From Psychromonas sp. SP041 (lineage in GTDB: Bacteria > Pseudomonadota > Gammaproteobacteria > Enterobacterales > Psychromonadaceae), in NCBI RefSeq assembly GCF_000470315.2, contig NZ_CBRF02000004.1, positions 1 to 64,000 of the forward strand: a stretch of 64,000 nucleotides of DNA, written 5' to 3'. The notes under the pieces were generated by a model. It was given only the letters and a program-made list of their open reading frames with translations, ran no database searches and was not told the origin of the DNA. Both the position numbers and the translations under genes were made by a program. Positions 1 through 7,816 of this stretch are shown piece by piece (the first letter of the stretch is position 1; each line of letters starts with the position of its first letter).

Positions 1-2
1 TT

Positions 3-164
3 ATACCGATTACATTAAATAAGTGATCTAAATTTTGCGCAGGAAAAATGAGTTAGTTCAAGGCGAAAATTGAGCTAAATGGTTGTTCCCTTTACGAAAT
101 TTACAACGAAGAAATAAGTTATTTTAACAAGTAAAATAGATAACTTAATTAGTGTGATTGGTAT
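3..164. repeat. Dispersed repeat family A, diverged copy A1
   Basis: The ends form an imperfect 26-bp inverted repeat. The left end reads ATACCGATTACATTAAATAA and continues GTGATC; the reverse complement of the right end reads ATACCAATCACACTAATTAA and continues GTTATC. The internal part, including the GCGCAGGAAAAAT motif, resembles the copies at 5348 and 23957 but is clearly older. It contains no open reading frame, so it looks like a non-autonomous (MITE-like) element or a long structured repeat. Confidence 0.7.
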
Positions 165-204
165 TACGCATCGTCTTAGTGTCAGGGTTAAAGATTGAAT
201 AATG

Positions 205-228
205 TATTTTGATTGGTAATGGGTATAT
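205..228. repeat. Short tail fragment of repeat family B
   Basis: The stretch TTTTGATTGGTAATGGGTAT matches the terminal arm of the family B repeats (compare 13370-13391). Only this end is present, just upstream of the DUF1330 gene, so it is a relic or an independently scattered terminus. Confidence 0.45.
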
Positions 229-288
229 TCTTTGAATCTAAGTTGCTTCTAAATGAAGCGTTATATATTTATCTAATTTGGAGCCGAT

Positions 289-588
289 ATGTCTTATGAA
301 CGAATAATGGGGTTAGAGATTATTAATGATGGCGATTATCAAAAATATCGTGAAGGTATGATGCCAATACTTCATTCATTGGGTGGCAGCTTTGGTTTTG
401 ATTTTAAAGTTAATGAGGTGTTGAAGTCGAAAACAAGTAGCTCTATAAATCGAGTGTTTACTATTGAATTCCCGAGTAAAAAAATAATGGAACAGTTTTT
501 CACTGATCCTGAATATCTTGCGGTAAAGGCTAAATACTTCGATAGCGCGGTAAGGTCCGTTACCATTATTTCGATGCATGAAAAGTAA
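289..588 (+). CDS. DUF1330 family small protein
   Basis: This 99-residue protein has the compact ferredoxin-like fold pattern of DUF1330: an N-terminal strand-helix (EIINDGDYQKYREGMMPIL), a glycine-rich turn (LGGSFGFDF) and a C-terminal segment (FFTDPEYLAVKAKYFDSAVR) where the family usually has 'SpeYq' followed by an acidic/basic helix. The biochemical role of the family is unknown. The start is supported by GGAG at 280-283, five bases before the ATG. The gene stands alone between repeat fragments and a prepilin-like gene on the other strand, so context suggests no function. The family call is fairly secure; the role is open. Confidence 0.8.
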   Translation: MSYERIMGLEIINDGDYQKYREGMMPILHSLGGSFGFDFKVNEVLKSKTSSSINRVFTIEFPSKKIMEQFFTDPEYLAVKAKYFDSAVRSVTIISMHEK

Positions 589-780
589 ATTTAACAATAT
601 TGTATGGTATAAGTTTTAACTGATGATTCTAGTCGTCAACTTTAATTATACTTTACATTTTAAAACTACTTTGTCGCAGTGTTATAAGTACGCTATGGCT
701 ATTCTATTTCATAGCTACGTTATGGCATTATTTTAGTCGTTAAAGTAGATTTTTGGTTCCTGCTAACTCTGTTGAAGCCA

Positions 781-1038
781 TTAATATATCGGTTCACCTA
801 TTAATGTCGGTTTAGTAATTAGAATCTTATCGGGCGCTGTTTGCGGAGATGTTTTAATTCCATCAAAAGCATACTGTTCACTTATTTCTATTGCTTGTGC
901 TACCTCTAATAGTTCTTGTTCGATTGCATCTCGAAGTATTGGTAATCCGACAATGGAGCCAATAATCATTATGGTCATGATTAAAATAAGTTCAGTCGTT
1001 ATTACAAAACCTTTCTGATTTTTTCTATACGTCATCAT
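781..1038 (-). CDS. Small prepilin-like protein (Tad/Flp-associated)
   Basis: An 85-residue protein with a short basic leader (MMTYRKNQKG), the motif GFVITTE and a single hydrophobic helix (about residues 17-33), which is the layout of type IV/Flp prepilins. Glu lies six residues after the Gly, not the usual five. The region after the helix (VAQAIEISEQYAFDG) closely matches the 128-residue protein at 6560 (VAEAIG..DQSYAFDG), so the two are paralogues. The gene is divergent from the receiver gene at 1345 and has its own sigma54 promoter match at 1107-1122. I infer a minor or alternative pilin subunit of the pilus encoded downstream. No signal-peptidase gene is visible here. Confidence 0.72.
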   Translation of the reverse strand: MMTYRKNQKGFVITTELILIMTIMIIGSIVGLPILRDAIEQELLEVAQAIEISEQYAFDGIKTSPQTAPDKILITKPTLIGEPIY

Positions 1039-1106
1039 GTTTTATACCTATTCAGGATAATTATCTTTGTTGTACATCCATAATATTACAATGTCACAAT
1101 ACATAG

Positions 1107-1122
1107 AGCATTATGTGTGCCA
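1107..1122 (-). promoter_or_regulatory. Candidate sigma54 promoter of the 781-1038 prepilin gene
   Basis: On the minus strand the sequence is TGGCACACATAATGCT. It matches TGGCAC-N5-TTGCA with a perfect -24 element and the GC of the -12 element at the right spacing. Transcription would begin near 1097, about 60 bases before the ATG at 1038. Confidence 0.65.
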
Positions 1123-1232
1123 CCTTTAATAATATCGATAGAAATACATCATTCATTTTTAGTTTTTGTGAAACATGATGGTGTTTAAGAAATGGTTTCG
1201 TAGAGCATCACATTATCAATTGCTTTGTCTTT

Positions 1233-1248
1233 TGGTTCGTAATTTGCA
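1233..1248 (+). promoter_or_regulatory. Candidate sigma54 promoter of the receiver gene at 1345
   Basis: TGGTTCGTAATTTGCA carries GG and TTGCA at the -24/-12 spacing. Transcription would start near 1258, 87 bases before the ATG. It points away from the minus-strand site at 1107-1122, so the two form a divergent sigma54 promoter pair. A degenerate match to the 19-bp enhancer motif (12 of 19) lies between them at 1156-1174; I do not rely on it. Confidence 0.6.
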
Positions 1249-1344
1249 TGTCACTTAGAGTGAGCTAGTTTAATTTGACATTAATTAGTCTTAAATGTCC
1301 CAGAGAAGGTTAACTTCTTGTTAAATATCAGTCAGGAGATGGAA

Positions 1345-1746
1345 ATGAAAGCAGTAACTACATTAAGGGTATTTGTCGCAGATGATAGTAAGCCGAGTAA
1401 AATGTTAACTATTATTTTATTACAAAGCTTAGGTTGTACTGTGACTGGCGCTGATGATGGACTTGAAGCGTTAGAAATAACAAGTAAACAACCGTTCGAC
1501 CTTATTTTTTTAGATGAAAACATGCCCGGTTTATTGGGGAGTGATGTCGCTGAGCAATTGCATAATAATAAAGGTAATGATGAAGGCCTAGGAATCAATG
1601 CAAACACGCCCAAAATATCGCTAACGGGGATTGTTGGTGAAGAGTCTATCAATGATCTATATGCAAAAGGCATTACCCATCATATTGAAAAACCAGTGAC
1701 AAAAACGATATTGGAAAGCTTTTTGAAGCAATGGAATGAAGACTAA
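1345..1746 (+). CDS. Single-domain response regulator (CheY-like receiver)
   Basis: 133 residues forming one receiver domain and no output domain. The acidic pocket (ADDS, residues 11-14), the phospho-acceptor D57 in FLDENMPG, the conserved Thr in SLTG and the Lys in EKPVTK are all present, so it should be phosphorylatable. AGGAG at 1334-1338 sits six bases before the ATG at 1345, so this start is preferred over the TTG at 1318 and the ATG at 1339. It has its own sigma54 promoter match and lies just before the pilus genes. A role as phosphate sink or pilus-control switch in the local phosphorelay is inference. Confidence 0.88.
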   Translation: MKAVTTLRVFVADDSKPSKMLTIILLQSLGCTVTGADDGLEALEITSKQPFDLIFLDENMPGLLGSDVAEQLHNNKGNDEGLGINANTPKISLTGIVGEESINDLYAKGITHHIEKPVTKTILESFLKQWNED

Positions 1747-2125
1747 TTTTTTTGTTTTTTTAGAAGTAAATATAAAGAACGAATAACTTTTTTGAAATGG
1801 CGGTTTTTTATAAGTAATTGTTTTTTAAATAGATATAGGTATAGGTAAGTGTTTTTCATTCTGATGATGAAGTTAATGCTTAACGTCTCTTGTAAATACA
1901 TTATAAGTTAACCATATCGTCTTTTTATAAGGTTTGGATTATTCATTTTCATTCAAGTGTTTTTTAATTCATTTTAAAACGGCTGAAATGATACTTTTCA
2001 GTTTCAGTTTCAGTATCAGTATCAATACCAATCAAATACTAAAACCCTAAAATAAATGTCTTTAATCTTATCGCAGTATCGTCATACTCGATTATTGAAT
2101 GTCTAAAAACTATTTTAAACCCACT
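1747..2125. other. Gene-free AT-rich stretch
   Basis: I see no gene here. T-rich tracts follow the receiver stop codon, and 1994-2030 is a short imperfect hexamer array (TTTCAG then TATCAG units). Regulatory elements for the secretin gene begin at 2126. Confidence 0.5.
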
Positions 2126-2144
2126 TATTTGCAAAATGCGATTC
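2126..2144. promoter_or_regulatory. 19-bp enhancer-like element upstream of the secretin operon
   Basis: TATTTGCAAAATGCGATTC matches the reference element at 15918-15936 in 16 of 19 positions. A second, weaker copy (about 14 of 19) follows at 2166-2184. The centre is about 137 bp before the -24 element at 2272. The position and near-palindromic form suit an upstream activator site for the LuxO-like protein at 13918; that assignment is inference. Confidence 0.6.
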
Positions 2145-2270
2145 AATATAAGAATATTTAATCTCATTTTGCATATTGCTAATTTTTCGTTTGTCATTCT
2201 ACTTTCCTTTTTTAAGGTAACTAACTGTTCTATAAGTTTTAAATAAATATTCATTGTATATTTTACAAGC

Positions 2271-2286
2271 TGGTCTAAATGTTGCG
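2271..2286 (+). promoter_or_regulatory. Candidate sigma54 promoter of the secretin operon
   Basis: TGGTCTAAATGTTGCG has the invariant GG and GC exactly spaced, with TTGC at -12. The predicted start of transcription is near 2297, about 60 bases before the secretin ATG. Together with the upstream 19-bp elements it has a textbook enhancer-promoter layout. Confidence 0.65.
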
Positions 2287-2358
2287 ATATAACCAGAAAC
2301 CCTCGAATTAAAAACATTATATGTGTTTAGTTGAAAACGAAGGTAACAGGAGAATGGT

Positions 2359-4320
2359 ATGAGCATGATTAAATTAGTATTGGTTTGTTTTATTGGCGTC
2401 TTATTTTTACAGCCAACGGTTGCTGTAGCTGGTGGCCTTATGTTTGTAGAAACAGCGGATAGTAGAAAGTCTAAAAATATAAGAAAATTGGTGCAATGGA
2501 CTCATAGCCGATTAGTCTTCAATAAAGTGCTTGAGCGTATCGCTGTTGGGCAAGAAGAAACGTTACAAATAGAAGTATTGAGTAAAAATGAGGCGTTAGT
2601 ATTAGCCAAAGAAGTAGGGCGAACCAGCGTGATGGTTTGGTATTCAGATCAAACCTCAGAAACATTCTTATTTACAGTCACTTCAGATTTAAGTGTATTG
2701 CATCATGCCATCAAAGATATTCATCCTAATATATCGCTCACATTAGCACCTGATAGAGATGCGCTCGTGTTACGTGGAAAAGTGCCGACGATTAAATACC
2801 GTATTGCAGCAGAAGCCGCAGCTCGTAACTACTTTGAAGCAGGCCAAGGGAGCAGTGATAACGTGTTATTACAATCATCTCCACTGAATGCAGTAGTTGA
2901 TAATTTACGTATGCAAAATAAAAGCATTCAACCTCAATCGAAAAGGAATACTCGTTCTGCTGCAATTATCAATTTGATCTCTGTTGAAACTTTGCCTGAA
3001 GATATTGTTACACGCGTTAAAACCAATATTGATTTGGTGGGTGGTGAGTCGGTTACAGTTACTCGTGTACAACATGGTGACATGCCTGATGCGAACCAAG
3101 ATACTTTATTACTAAAAGGTTTTGTCGATAATCAAGTTGAGCTGGTTAGAGTGTTAACAGTTGCCTCTAGGCTAGTAACGGGGGAAGAAGTCAAAAAATC
3201 TAAAGAAGCAGTTATTTCAATTTTAGCGAATGAATCTGGTGGATTGTTTAACGGAAAGAGCAATAAAAGCTCAGGCGGTTTAGGTGGACTGGGGTTAAGT
3301 AGCGCATCTAGCGGCAGCGCTGATAACAATATTGCATCTAACATTGGGCGAGCAAAGTTGTTATCTGTCGCTGGTGGGAAATTGTTGTCAGTGATTGAAG
3401 TACGCGACTTGCCATTAATACGTGTATCGGTACAAATGTATGAAGTGAATAAACGTCGCTTAAAACAATGGCGTCCTGACTTCTCTGTGTTAAGTAATGG
3501 ATATGATAAAACGGGCGGTAATTTTGGTTTAGAAGGTGCAACTGCAGACGCATCATCGTCGTCAAAAGTGAATAACGCCTTACAAATTTTAGGAGGTGGG
3601 TTAGTTAATAACTTACAAGTGATCGGTAAAGACTTTGCATTTGACTTGTTATTTTCGATGTTGGAAGAAGAAGGGATATCGAAAACATTATCTCGTCCTA
3701 CTTTAACTGTTTTAGCAGGAGAAACTGCTGTCTTTTCTGCGGGTGGTGAAGTGCCACTTCCAACGGCGTTCGCACCAAGCGGGATTGTTAGTGGAGATCA
3801 AGTCGGATCAAATACATCAGGCGTCTTCAGCGGCACTACATTTAAGTCATTCGGTGTGCAATTACAAGTTCGTGCAATGGTAGATGAAAATGATCGCATC
3901 ACATTGGACTTAAACCCGACCATTTCGACACCTGATACGCTTTTAACTCAACAAATATCAGATAGCACTGGCAGCGGCTTAAATACGTCTGCGTTTAATG
4001 TGAGAAGTTTAAGTACATCGACTCGTTTACGCGATGGGCAACCGATGGTGATTGGTGGGTTAGTAAGCCGTGATATTAATGACAGTCGAGACTTTACACC
4101 TGGCGTGAGTGATATTCCGATACTTGGAAAGTTGGCTGAAGCGACATCTGAATCAGACTCCGAACGAGAGTTATTCATTATCGTGACACCAACGATTGTA
4201 AGAGAGTTAAAACACGAAGTTAATTTATGGCAGTTCCCTACAACAGGAGCGTTATTACAAAAATCTGTCTTTAATGTAAATCATGCATTCAATTCTTCTC
4301 ATAAGGAAACTACAAAATGA
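2359..4320 (+). CDS. Tad-type pilus outer-membrane secretin (CpaC/RcpA family)
   Basis: 653 residues with an N-terminal signal peptide (hydrophobic 4-24), a pilus N-terminal/BON-like periplasmic part (to about 290), a Gly/Ser-rich linker (about 294-322) and a C-terminal secretin domain (about 345-620). The secretin block LSRPTLTVLAGETAVFSAGG is clear and is followed by VPIPT-like VPLPT and the closing segment RELFIIVTPTIV. The family forms the outer-membrane ring through which the Flp pilus passes. It is longer than most CpaC proteins because of the linker. The start has AGGAG at 2348-2352. The stop overlaps the next gene by four bases (ATGA), so the two are translationally coupled. Confidence 0.93.
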   Translation: MSMIKLVLVCFIGVLFLQPTVAVAGGLMFVETADSRKSKNIRKLVQWTHSRLVFNKVLERIAVGQEETLQIEVLSKNEALVLAKEVGRTSVMVWYSDQTSETFLFTVTSDLSVLHHAIKDIHPNISLTLAPDRDALVLRGKVPTIKYRIAAEAAARNYFEAGQGSSDNVLLQSSPLNAVVDNLRMQNKSIQPQSKRNTRSAAIINLISVETLPEDIVTRVKTNIDLVGGESVTVTRVQHGDMPDANQDTLLLKGFVDNQVELVRVLTVASRLVTGEEVKKSKEAVISILANESGGLFNGKSNKSSGGLGGLGLSSASSGSADNNIASNIGRAKLLSVAGGKLLSVIEVRDLPLIRVSVQMYEVNKRRLKQWRPDFSVLSNGYDKTGGNFGLEGATADASSSSKVNNALQILGGGLVNNLQVIGKDFAFDLLFSMLEEEGISKTLSRPTLTVLAGETAVFSAGGEVPLPTAFAPSGIVSGDQVGSNTSGVFSGTTFKSFGVQLQVRAMVDENDRITLDLNPTISTPDTLLTQQISDSTGSGLNTSAFNVRSLSTSTRLRDGQPMVIGGLVSRDINDSRDFTPGVSDIPILGKLAEATSESDSERELFIIVTPTIVRELKHEVNLWQFPTTGALLQKSVFNVNHAFNSSHKETTK

Positions 4321-5183
4321 AAATTAACCTATTTTCTTCAATGTTTATTTTATTGAGTGGTTTGATCATCACTGGTTGTGCCAATAACAATACTATTAAT
4401 CAAGTATATGCACCAAATGAGCAATTAGATGAGGTCTTAACACGTTATGTTAAAATTAAACAAGAGAGTCGCCAATGTGAAGCTAACCAACAGCCGTTAT
4501 CAGAAGCATGTAGTTTGAGCTCAGATGGGCGTCATGAAACGTGTTTGAAAAATCAAATCAATAGTGTTAATTGTACGAATGCAACAGCCCAAAAAGCAAT
4601 CGATACCAGTAAGTTAGTGATTAACCTTAATTGTCACGACATTAATCAACCGATGGTGGACTGTTTTAGATTAGCATCTGAATTGAGCGCTTTATATTTA
4701 AAATACCCCAATCATCAGCGCGTCATCATGGCAAGTGCTTTAGTTGAATTTGAAATTGGTAATACAGGTGCTAGCCAACAATTATTAGATCTGATTTTAT
4801 CTAAACGAGGTGCTTATCCTGAAGCGGCAATATTACGCAGTAGAATTGCAATGGAAGAAGGTAATTTGAGTCTTGCTAGAGCAATAGTCACACGCCAACT
4901 AAATATTACCCCTTACGAATCTAATTTATATGAGCTTCAAGCTGCTTATTATTACCTTGAAGGTAAATACTCTAAAGCCTTGCTATCAATGACTTCAGCA
5001 GAACGTTTTATGGGCAATCATTGGAGAATTGGTTATCACCGTGGAATTATTTATGAAGCACAGAAGGAATGGTATAAAGCTTGTAAAGAATATAAGGGCG
5101 TTTTAGAAGAGCAGCCAAGTAATAAATTATTAAATGCTAAAGTATTGTTATTGAGAGAACATGTACCTTGTCGCCTTAATTAA
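4317..5183 (+). CDS. TPR lipoprotein (TadD-like), secretin partner
   Basis: 288 residues with a lipoprotein signal peptide ending in the lipobox ITGC (Cys21), then a Cys-containing N-terminal region and tandem TPR-type helices in the C-terminal half (for example AILRSRIAMEEGNLSLARAI and ELQAAYYYLEGKYSKALLSM). TadD-type lipoproteins of Tad systems have this organisation and are thought to help assemble or pilot the secretin. Its gene overlaps the secretin stop codon, which supports a joint role. The N-terminal cysteines (CEANQQ, EACSLS, ETCL, VNCTN, NCHD, DCFR) may form disulfides; that is inference. Confidence 0.8.
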   Translation: MKINLFSSMFILLSGLIITGCANNNTINQVYAPNEQLDEVLTRYVKIKQESRQCEANQQPLSEACSLSSDGRHETCLKNQINSVNCTNATAQKAIDTSKLVINLNCHDINQPMVDCFRLASELSALYLKYPNHQRVIMASALVEFEIGNTGASQQLLDLILSKRGAYPEAAILRSRIAMEEGNLSLARAIVTRQLNITPYESNLYELQAAYYYLEGKYSKALLSMTSAERFMGNHWRIGYHRGIIYEAQKEWYKACKEYKGVLEEQPSNKLLNAKVLLLREHVPCRLN

Positions 5184-5256
5184 AAAATCTCTAATGAACA
5201 GCTATATTCATAAAATGTCATTCATTTGAATCTGAGTATGGGTTAGCAATGACTCA

Positions 5257-5295
5257 ATAAACCCGAGTAGTTTCGCCAATACTCGGGGTTTATTG
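5257..5295 (+). terminator. Terminator-like hairpin after the secretin operon
   Basis: AATAAACCCGAGTA at 5257-5270 pairs with TACTCGGGGTTTATT at 5281-5295 around a 10-base loop. It lies about 75 bases after the TPR gene. The T-tract is poor, so termination efficiency is uncertain. Confidence 0.6.
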
Positions 5296-5347
5296 GTTCA
5301 GTTAAGAAGTGAAAATAACTACATTCATAGAACTAAAGAGGGTAGTT

Positions 5348-5511
5348 ATACCAATGGAATTAAATAAGTGATCAGATATTGCGCAGGAAAAATTAACACT
5401 AATAAGGCATGAGTTGTAGGAGATAGTTGTTCTCACTTCAAAACTCACAACGCAGTTAGGGGTAATTTTAACCAGCAAGAATGATCACCTTATTAATTCT
5501 TTTGGAATTAA
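5348..5511. repeat. Dispersed repeat family A, copy A2
   Basis: This copy is nearly identical to copy A3 at 23957-24117 over its whole length (differences at only a handful of positions). The inner ends AAATAAGTGATCA and TGATCACCTTATTAATT are inverted repeats. Near identity between copies 18 kb apart implies recent spread or gene conversion. It has no coding capacity. Confidence 0.8.
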
Positions 5512-5767
5512 TGCAAAACATGCAGTTATCCAGTGTTAAAACCCTGTAAATAATCCTATGTAAAGTAAAAAAGATTTAACTGCCTCGTCAAACCTTCTGC
5601 AATCACACTCGTCAACTGTTATCAATATAAAATAATGAGGGTTCTATTATTTATTAAATTTAATCGTTATTAATGAGCTTATAAATGATGGCTAAATCTA
5701 AACCACTTCAGCCAAAATGAGACGAATACGTTATGATTTTCTTCATCTTTTTATATTTATATCAATT

Positions 5768-6032
5768 TATACACGTCACCATTCAAGGTGCAGAAATCAG
5801 CAAGTTATAAGGTAAACAGACGCTAGAATGGGAGAGGAAGATCTAACGGGTTAAGTCGAGACTTTCTAACAACGAAGGTATTTACTTCACAGCTTGCCCT
5901 CTAGGTCACCAACTTTACCTTGTAACCTTCGATAAGGACTAGCCGCTACTATTACATGACCACCATGTTGCGTTTTGATTTGGAGTCCAAGCTAACACCT
6001 GAGTAAAGCATCTTGAGGATAACGGGTATATA
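5768..6032. repeat. Dispersed repeat family B, long copy B1
   Basis: It begins TATACACGTCACCATTCAAG and ends TCTTGAGGATAACGGGTATA, which are inverted relative to each other. The interior carries AAGATCTAACGGGTTAAGTC, shared in inverse orientation with copies B3 and B4, and GATAAGGACTAGCC, shared with B2. At about 265 bp it is the longest copy. It shows no reading frame of note. Confidence 0.7.
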
Positions 6033-6131
6033 CCTATAAATAGAGGATAATTGCTCGGAACAATACCGCCATTATGCTTTCTCTTTTAATTATTTAGTCC
6101 TTTCTCGCTTATCAGTTACTTATTAATAAGC

Positions 6132-6194
6132 GTATTTATTATTTATTATTTATTATTTATTATTTATTATTTGTTATTTATTATTTGTTATTTT
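6132..6194. repeat. TTATTTA heptamer tandem repeat
   Basis: About nine head-to-tail copies of a 7-base unit (TTATTTA, with TTGTTA variants in the last copies) lie in the gene-free region upstream of the prepilin gene. Such low-complexity arrays are prone to length change. Any effect on the promoter 270 bases downstream is unknown. Confidence 0.8.
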
Positions 6195-6309
6195 GATGGT
6201 GAATGCCCATAAAATAATGAAGAGATAAATTACTTTGTAAAATTTTTATATCTTTTTTATTCGTATTTTAATTGTTATAGCTAGCGGTATGCCTGCTTTT
6301 ATCAACTTT

Positions 6310-6328
6310 GATTTGCATTTTGCAATTC
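6310..6328. promoter_or_regulatory. 19-bp enhancer-like element upstream of the prepilin operon
   Basis: GATTTGCATTTTGCAATTC matches the 15918 reference element in 15 of 19 positions, including GATTTGCAT exactly. Its centre is about 149 bp upstream of the -24 GG at 6468. Confidence 0.65.
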
Positions 6329-6466
6329 AGAATAGAATTAATATGAAAAAAACCGTATGCCTCTATTATTTTCCTTTTCCTATTCTTATTTTGATTTTTA
6401 ATTATCTGATTGATTTTTATCTTAATTATTTTATTTTTATTTTTTATTTTTAATTTAATTAAAAGG

Positions 6467-6482
6467 TGGCATAACAATCGCA
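6467..6482 (+). promoter_or_regulatory. Candidate sigma54 promoter of the prepilin/tad operon
   Basis: TGGCATAACAATCGCA matches TGGCAC-N5-TTGCA at 9 of 11 defined positions, with GG and GC intact. Transcription would begin near 6493, about 67 bases before the ATG at 6560. Confidence 0.65.
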
Positions 6483-6559
6483 ATAGTAGATACAAGCTCA
6501 AACGAATTGAGTTTGTTTATTACTCATTATTCATTTTTATAACAATAGAGGTAAATATC

Positions 6560-6946
6560 ATGAAAACAATTAAAAACAACAAACTAGGCAAGAAAAAAGA
6601 AGCTGGCTTTGTAATGACTTCAGAGCTGTTATTATTGTCTACTACTATTGTAATTGGACTTGTCGTTGGTTTAACAACAATGCGTGATGCTGTTACTGCC
6701 GAAATGGAAGATGTTGCTGAAGCGATTGGCTCTCTTGATCAAAGTTATGCATTTGACGGTTTAATAAATGGTGAAGGGACTGCTGAAATCAGTGGGTCTG
6801 GTTTTATCGATGCAGTTGATGTTAATGCGGGTGATGGTCAAAAGTTTGAATTTATCGTTTCTGACTTTTCTGAATCGGCTGCTGCAATTGATGGAACAGC
6901 AAGTACAGCTGCTAATTCTTCAAGTAATACCGGTAGCCTTAAGTAA
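6560..6946 (+). CDS. Flp-like major prepilin candidate
   Basis: 128 residues. A basic leader (MKTIKNNKLGKKKEAG) is followed by FVMTSE and a hydrophobic helix (about 23-40), as in type IV/Flp prepilins, then a Gly/Ser/Ala-rich tail ending TASTAANSSSNTGSLK. Gly16 to Glu22 is six residues, one more than the canonical spacing. SD GAGGT at 6548-6552 supports the ATG at 6560 rather than the longer reading frame from 6410. Position as first gene of the cpaB-cpaF-tadBC operon, its own sigma54 promoter and a following attenuator-like hairpin suggest the major subunit. It is a paralogue of the protein at 781-1038. Confidence 0.78.
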   Translation: MKTIKNNKLGKKKEAGFVMTSELLLLSTTIVIGLVVGLTTMRDAVTAEMEDVAEAIGSLDQSYAFDGLINGEGTAEISGSGFIDAVDVNAGDGQKFEFIVSDFSESAAAIDGTASTAANSSSNTGSLK

Positions 6947-6960
6947 CTCGAGACCTTACT

Positions 6961-7000
6961 GACAGGTTCAAATTAATGCGCCTGTCCTCACTTTTTATTT
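6961..7000 (+). terminator. Attenuator-like hairpin between prepilin and cpaB genes
   Basis: GACAGG at 6961-6966 pairs with CCTGTC at 6981-6986 and is followed by a T-rich run at 6991-7000. The short stem suggests partial termination. This would let the prepilin be made in excess over the assembly machinery, as is usual for pilin operons; the last step is inference. Confidence 0.45.
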
Positions 7001-7017
7001 GATTAATGGGGTGGTTT

Positions 7018-7779
7018 ATGAAAGTTAAATTAACGGGTAGTGCAACAGGTGCTATGCTCCTTTTTACTGCATCGGGTATGCTGGCTTCTGTTCTTGGTAT
7101 TCGTCAAATTGACAAGATGTCAACGGTATCAGCTTGGACTGTCAGTAGTCATCTAGAATCAGGTCAAGTCATTACACAACGGTCATTAAAAAAAGTGCGT
7201 ATCGATCAGGATGATGTGTCTGGCACCATTCAAAACCCTCGTCAATTAATGGGGAAAACATTAAAAGTAAATAAACAGGCCGGTAGTGCCATTTATCCAA
7301 GTGATCTCAAAGTTAAAGAGAAGAGGTCTTTATCACAAGCAATTCCCTCAGGTAGGGTTTTATATACCCTAGAGCATGTTCAAAAAGGCATGCCTTACGG
7401 ACAAATGAGTGATGGTGACCGTTTTGATGTCGTTGTTAGAAGTCGAAATGGTGTACGTACAGTTGCACGAGATATTCAGTTGATTGGCATTAATTATCCA
7501 GCTGCTAAAAAAGCAGATGATAATGGTTTAAAAAACATGTTGTTACCTAAAAAAAGTCAAGATGCTAACCAGCCTGGTGTGTCATTAATCGTGGCGATAA
7601 GACCTTCAGACGTTCATGCATTAACCAGTATTAGAGCAAGCGATACCATTGCGATGATTTTTCATAGTGCACATGATATTGCACAGGGCACTCAACTGAA
7701 TATTGATCCTAAGCAGCGCTTTCGTAATGTTGAAATGGTTGCAGGTATACGACGTTCAAATGTAAGAGTGAACCAATAA
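7018..7779 (+). CDS. cpaB: Tad pilus assembly protein CpaB/RcpC (SAF domain)
   Basis: 253 residues with an N-terminal membrane anchor (about 7-26) followed by an SAF domain (VSSHLESGQVITQRSLKKVR, then LMGKTLKVNKQAGSAIYPSDL) and a periplasmic RcpC-type C-terminal part. CpaB proteins are periplasmic components of the Tad secretion channel. GGGGTGG at 7008-7014 makes the ATG at 7018 the likely start; the ATG at 7006 would bury this site. The order prepilin-cpaB-ATPase-tadB-tadC matches Tad loci, except that the secretin normally next to cpaB is in a separate operon 2 kb upstream. Confidence 0.88.
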   Translation: MKVKLTGSATGAMLLFTASGMLASVLGIRQIDKMSTVSAWTVSSHLESGQVITQRSLKKVRIDQDDVSGTIQNPRQLMGKTLKVNKQAGSAIYPSDLKVKEKRSLSQAIPSGRVLYTLEHVQKGMPYGQMSDGDRFDVVVRSRNGVRTVARDIQLIGINYPAAKKADDNGLKNMLLPKKSQDANQPGVSLIVAIRPSDVHALTSIRASDTIAMIFHSAHDIAQGTQLNIDPKQRFRNVEMVAGIRRSNVRVNQ

Positions 7780-7816
7780 TCGATGTTGTTTAGATTTTAA
7801 GAAGAGGTGGCTTATC

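Noticed and set aside
2039-2317. Minus-strand reading frame of 92 residues
   Set aside because: It overlaps the enhancer elements and sigma54 promoter of the secretin operon, has AT-driven composition, no ribosome site and no recognisable domain.
6132-6194. CRISPR-like array
   Set aside because: Unit length is seven bases without spacers; it is a simple tandem repeat. No cas genes occur in the window.
6268-6501. Minus-strand reading frame of 77 residues
   Set aside because: Low-complexity Lys/Ile/Asn-rich translation of a T-rich regulatory region; it covers the enhancer and promoter of the prepilin operon.
6410-6559. N-terminal extension of the 6560 prepilin
   Set aside because: The extension is Phe/Ile-rich and contains the sigma54 promoter; the ATG at 6560 has a good ribosome site and gives a proper prepilin leader.
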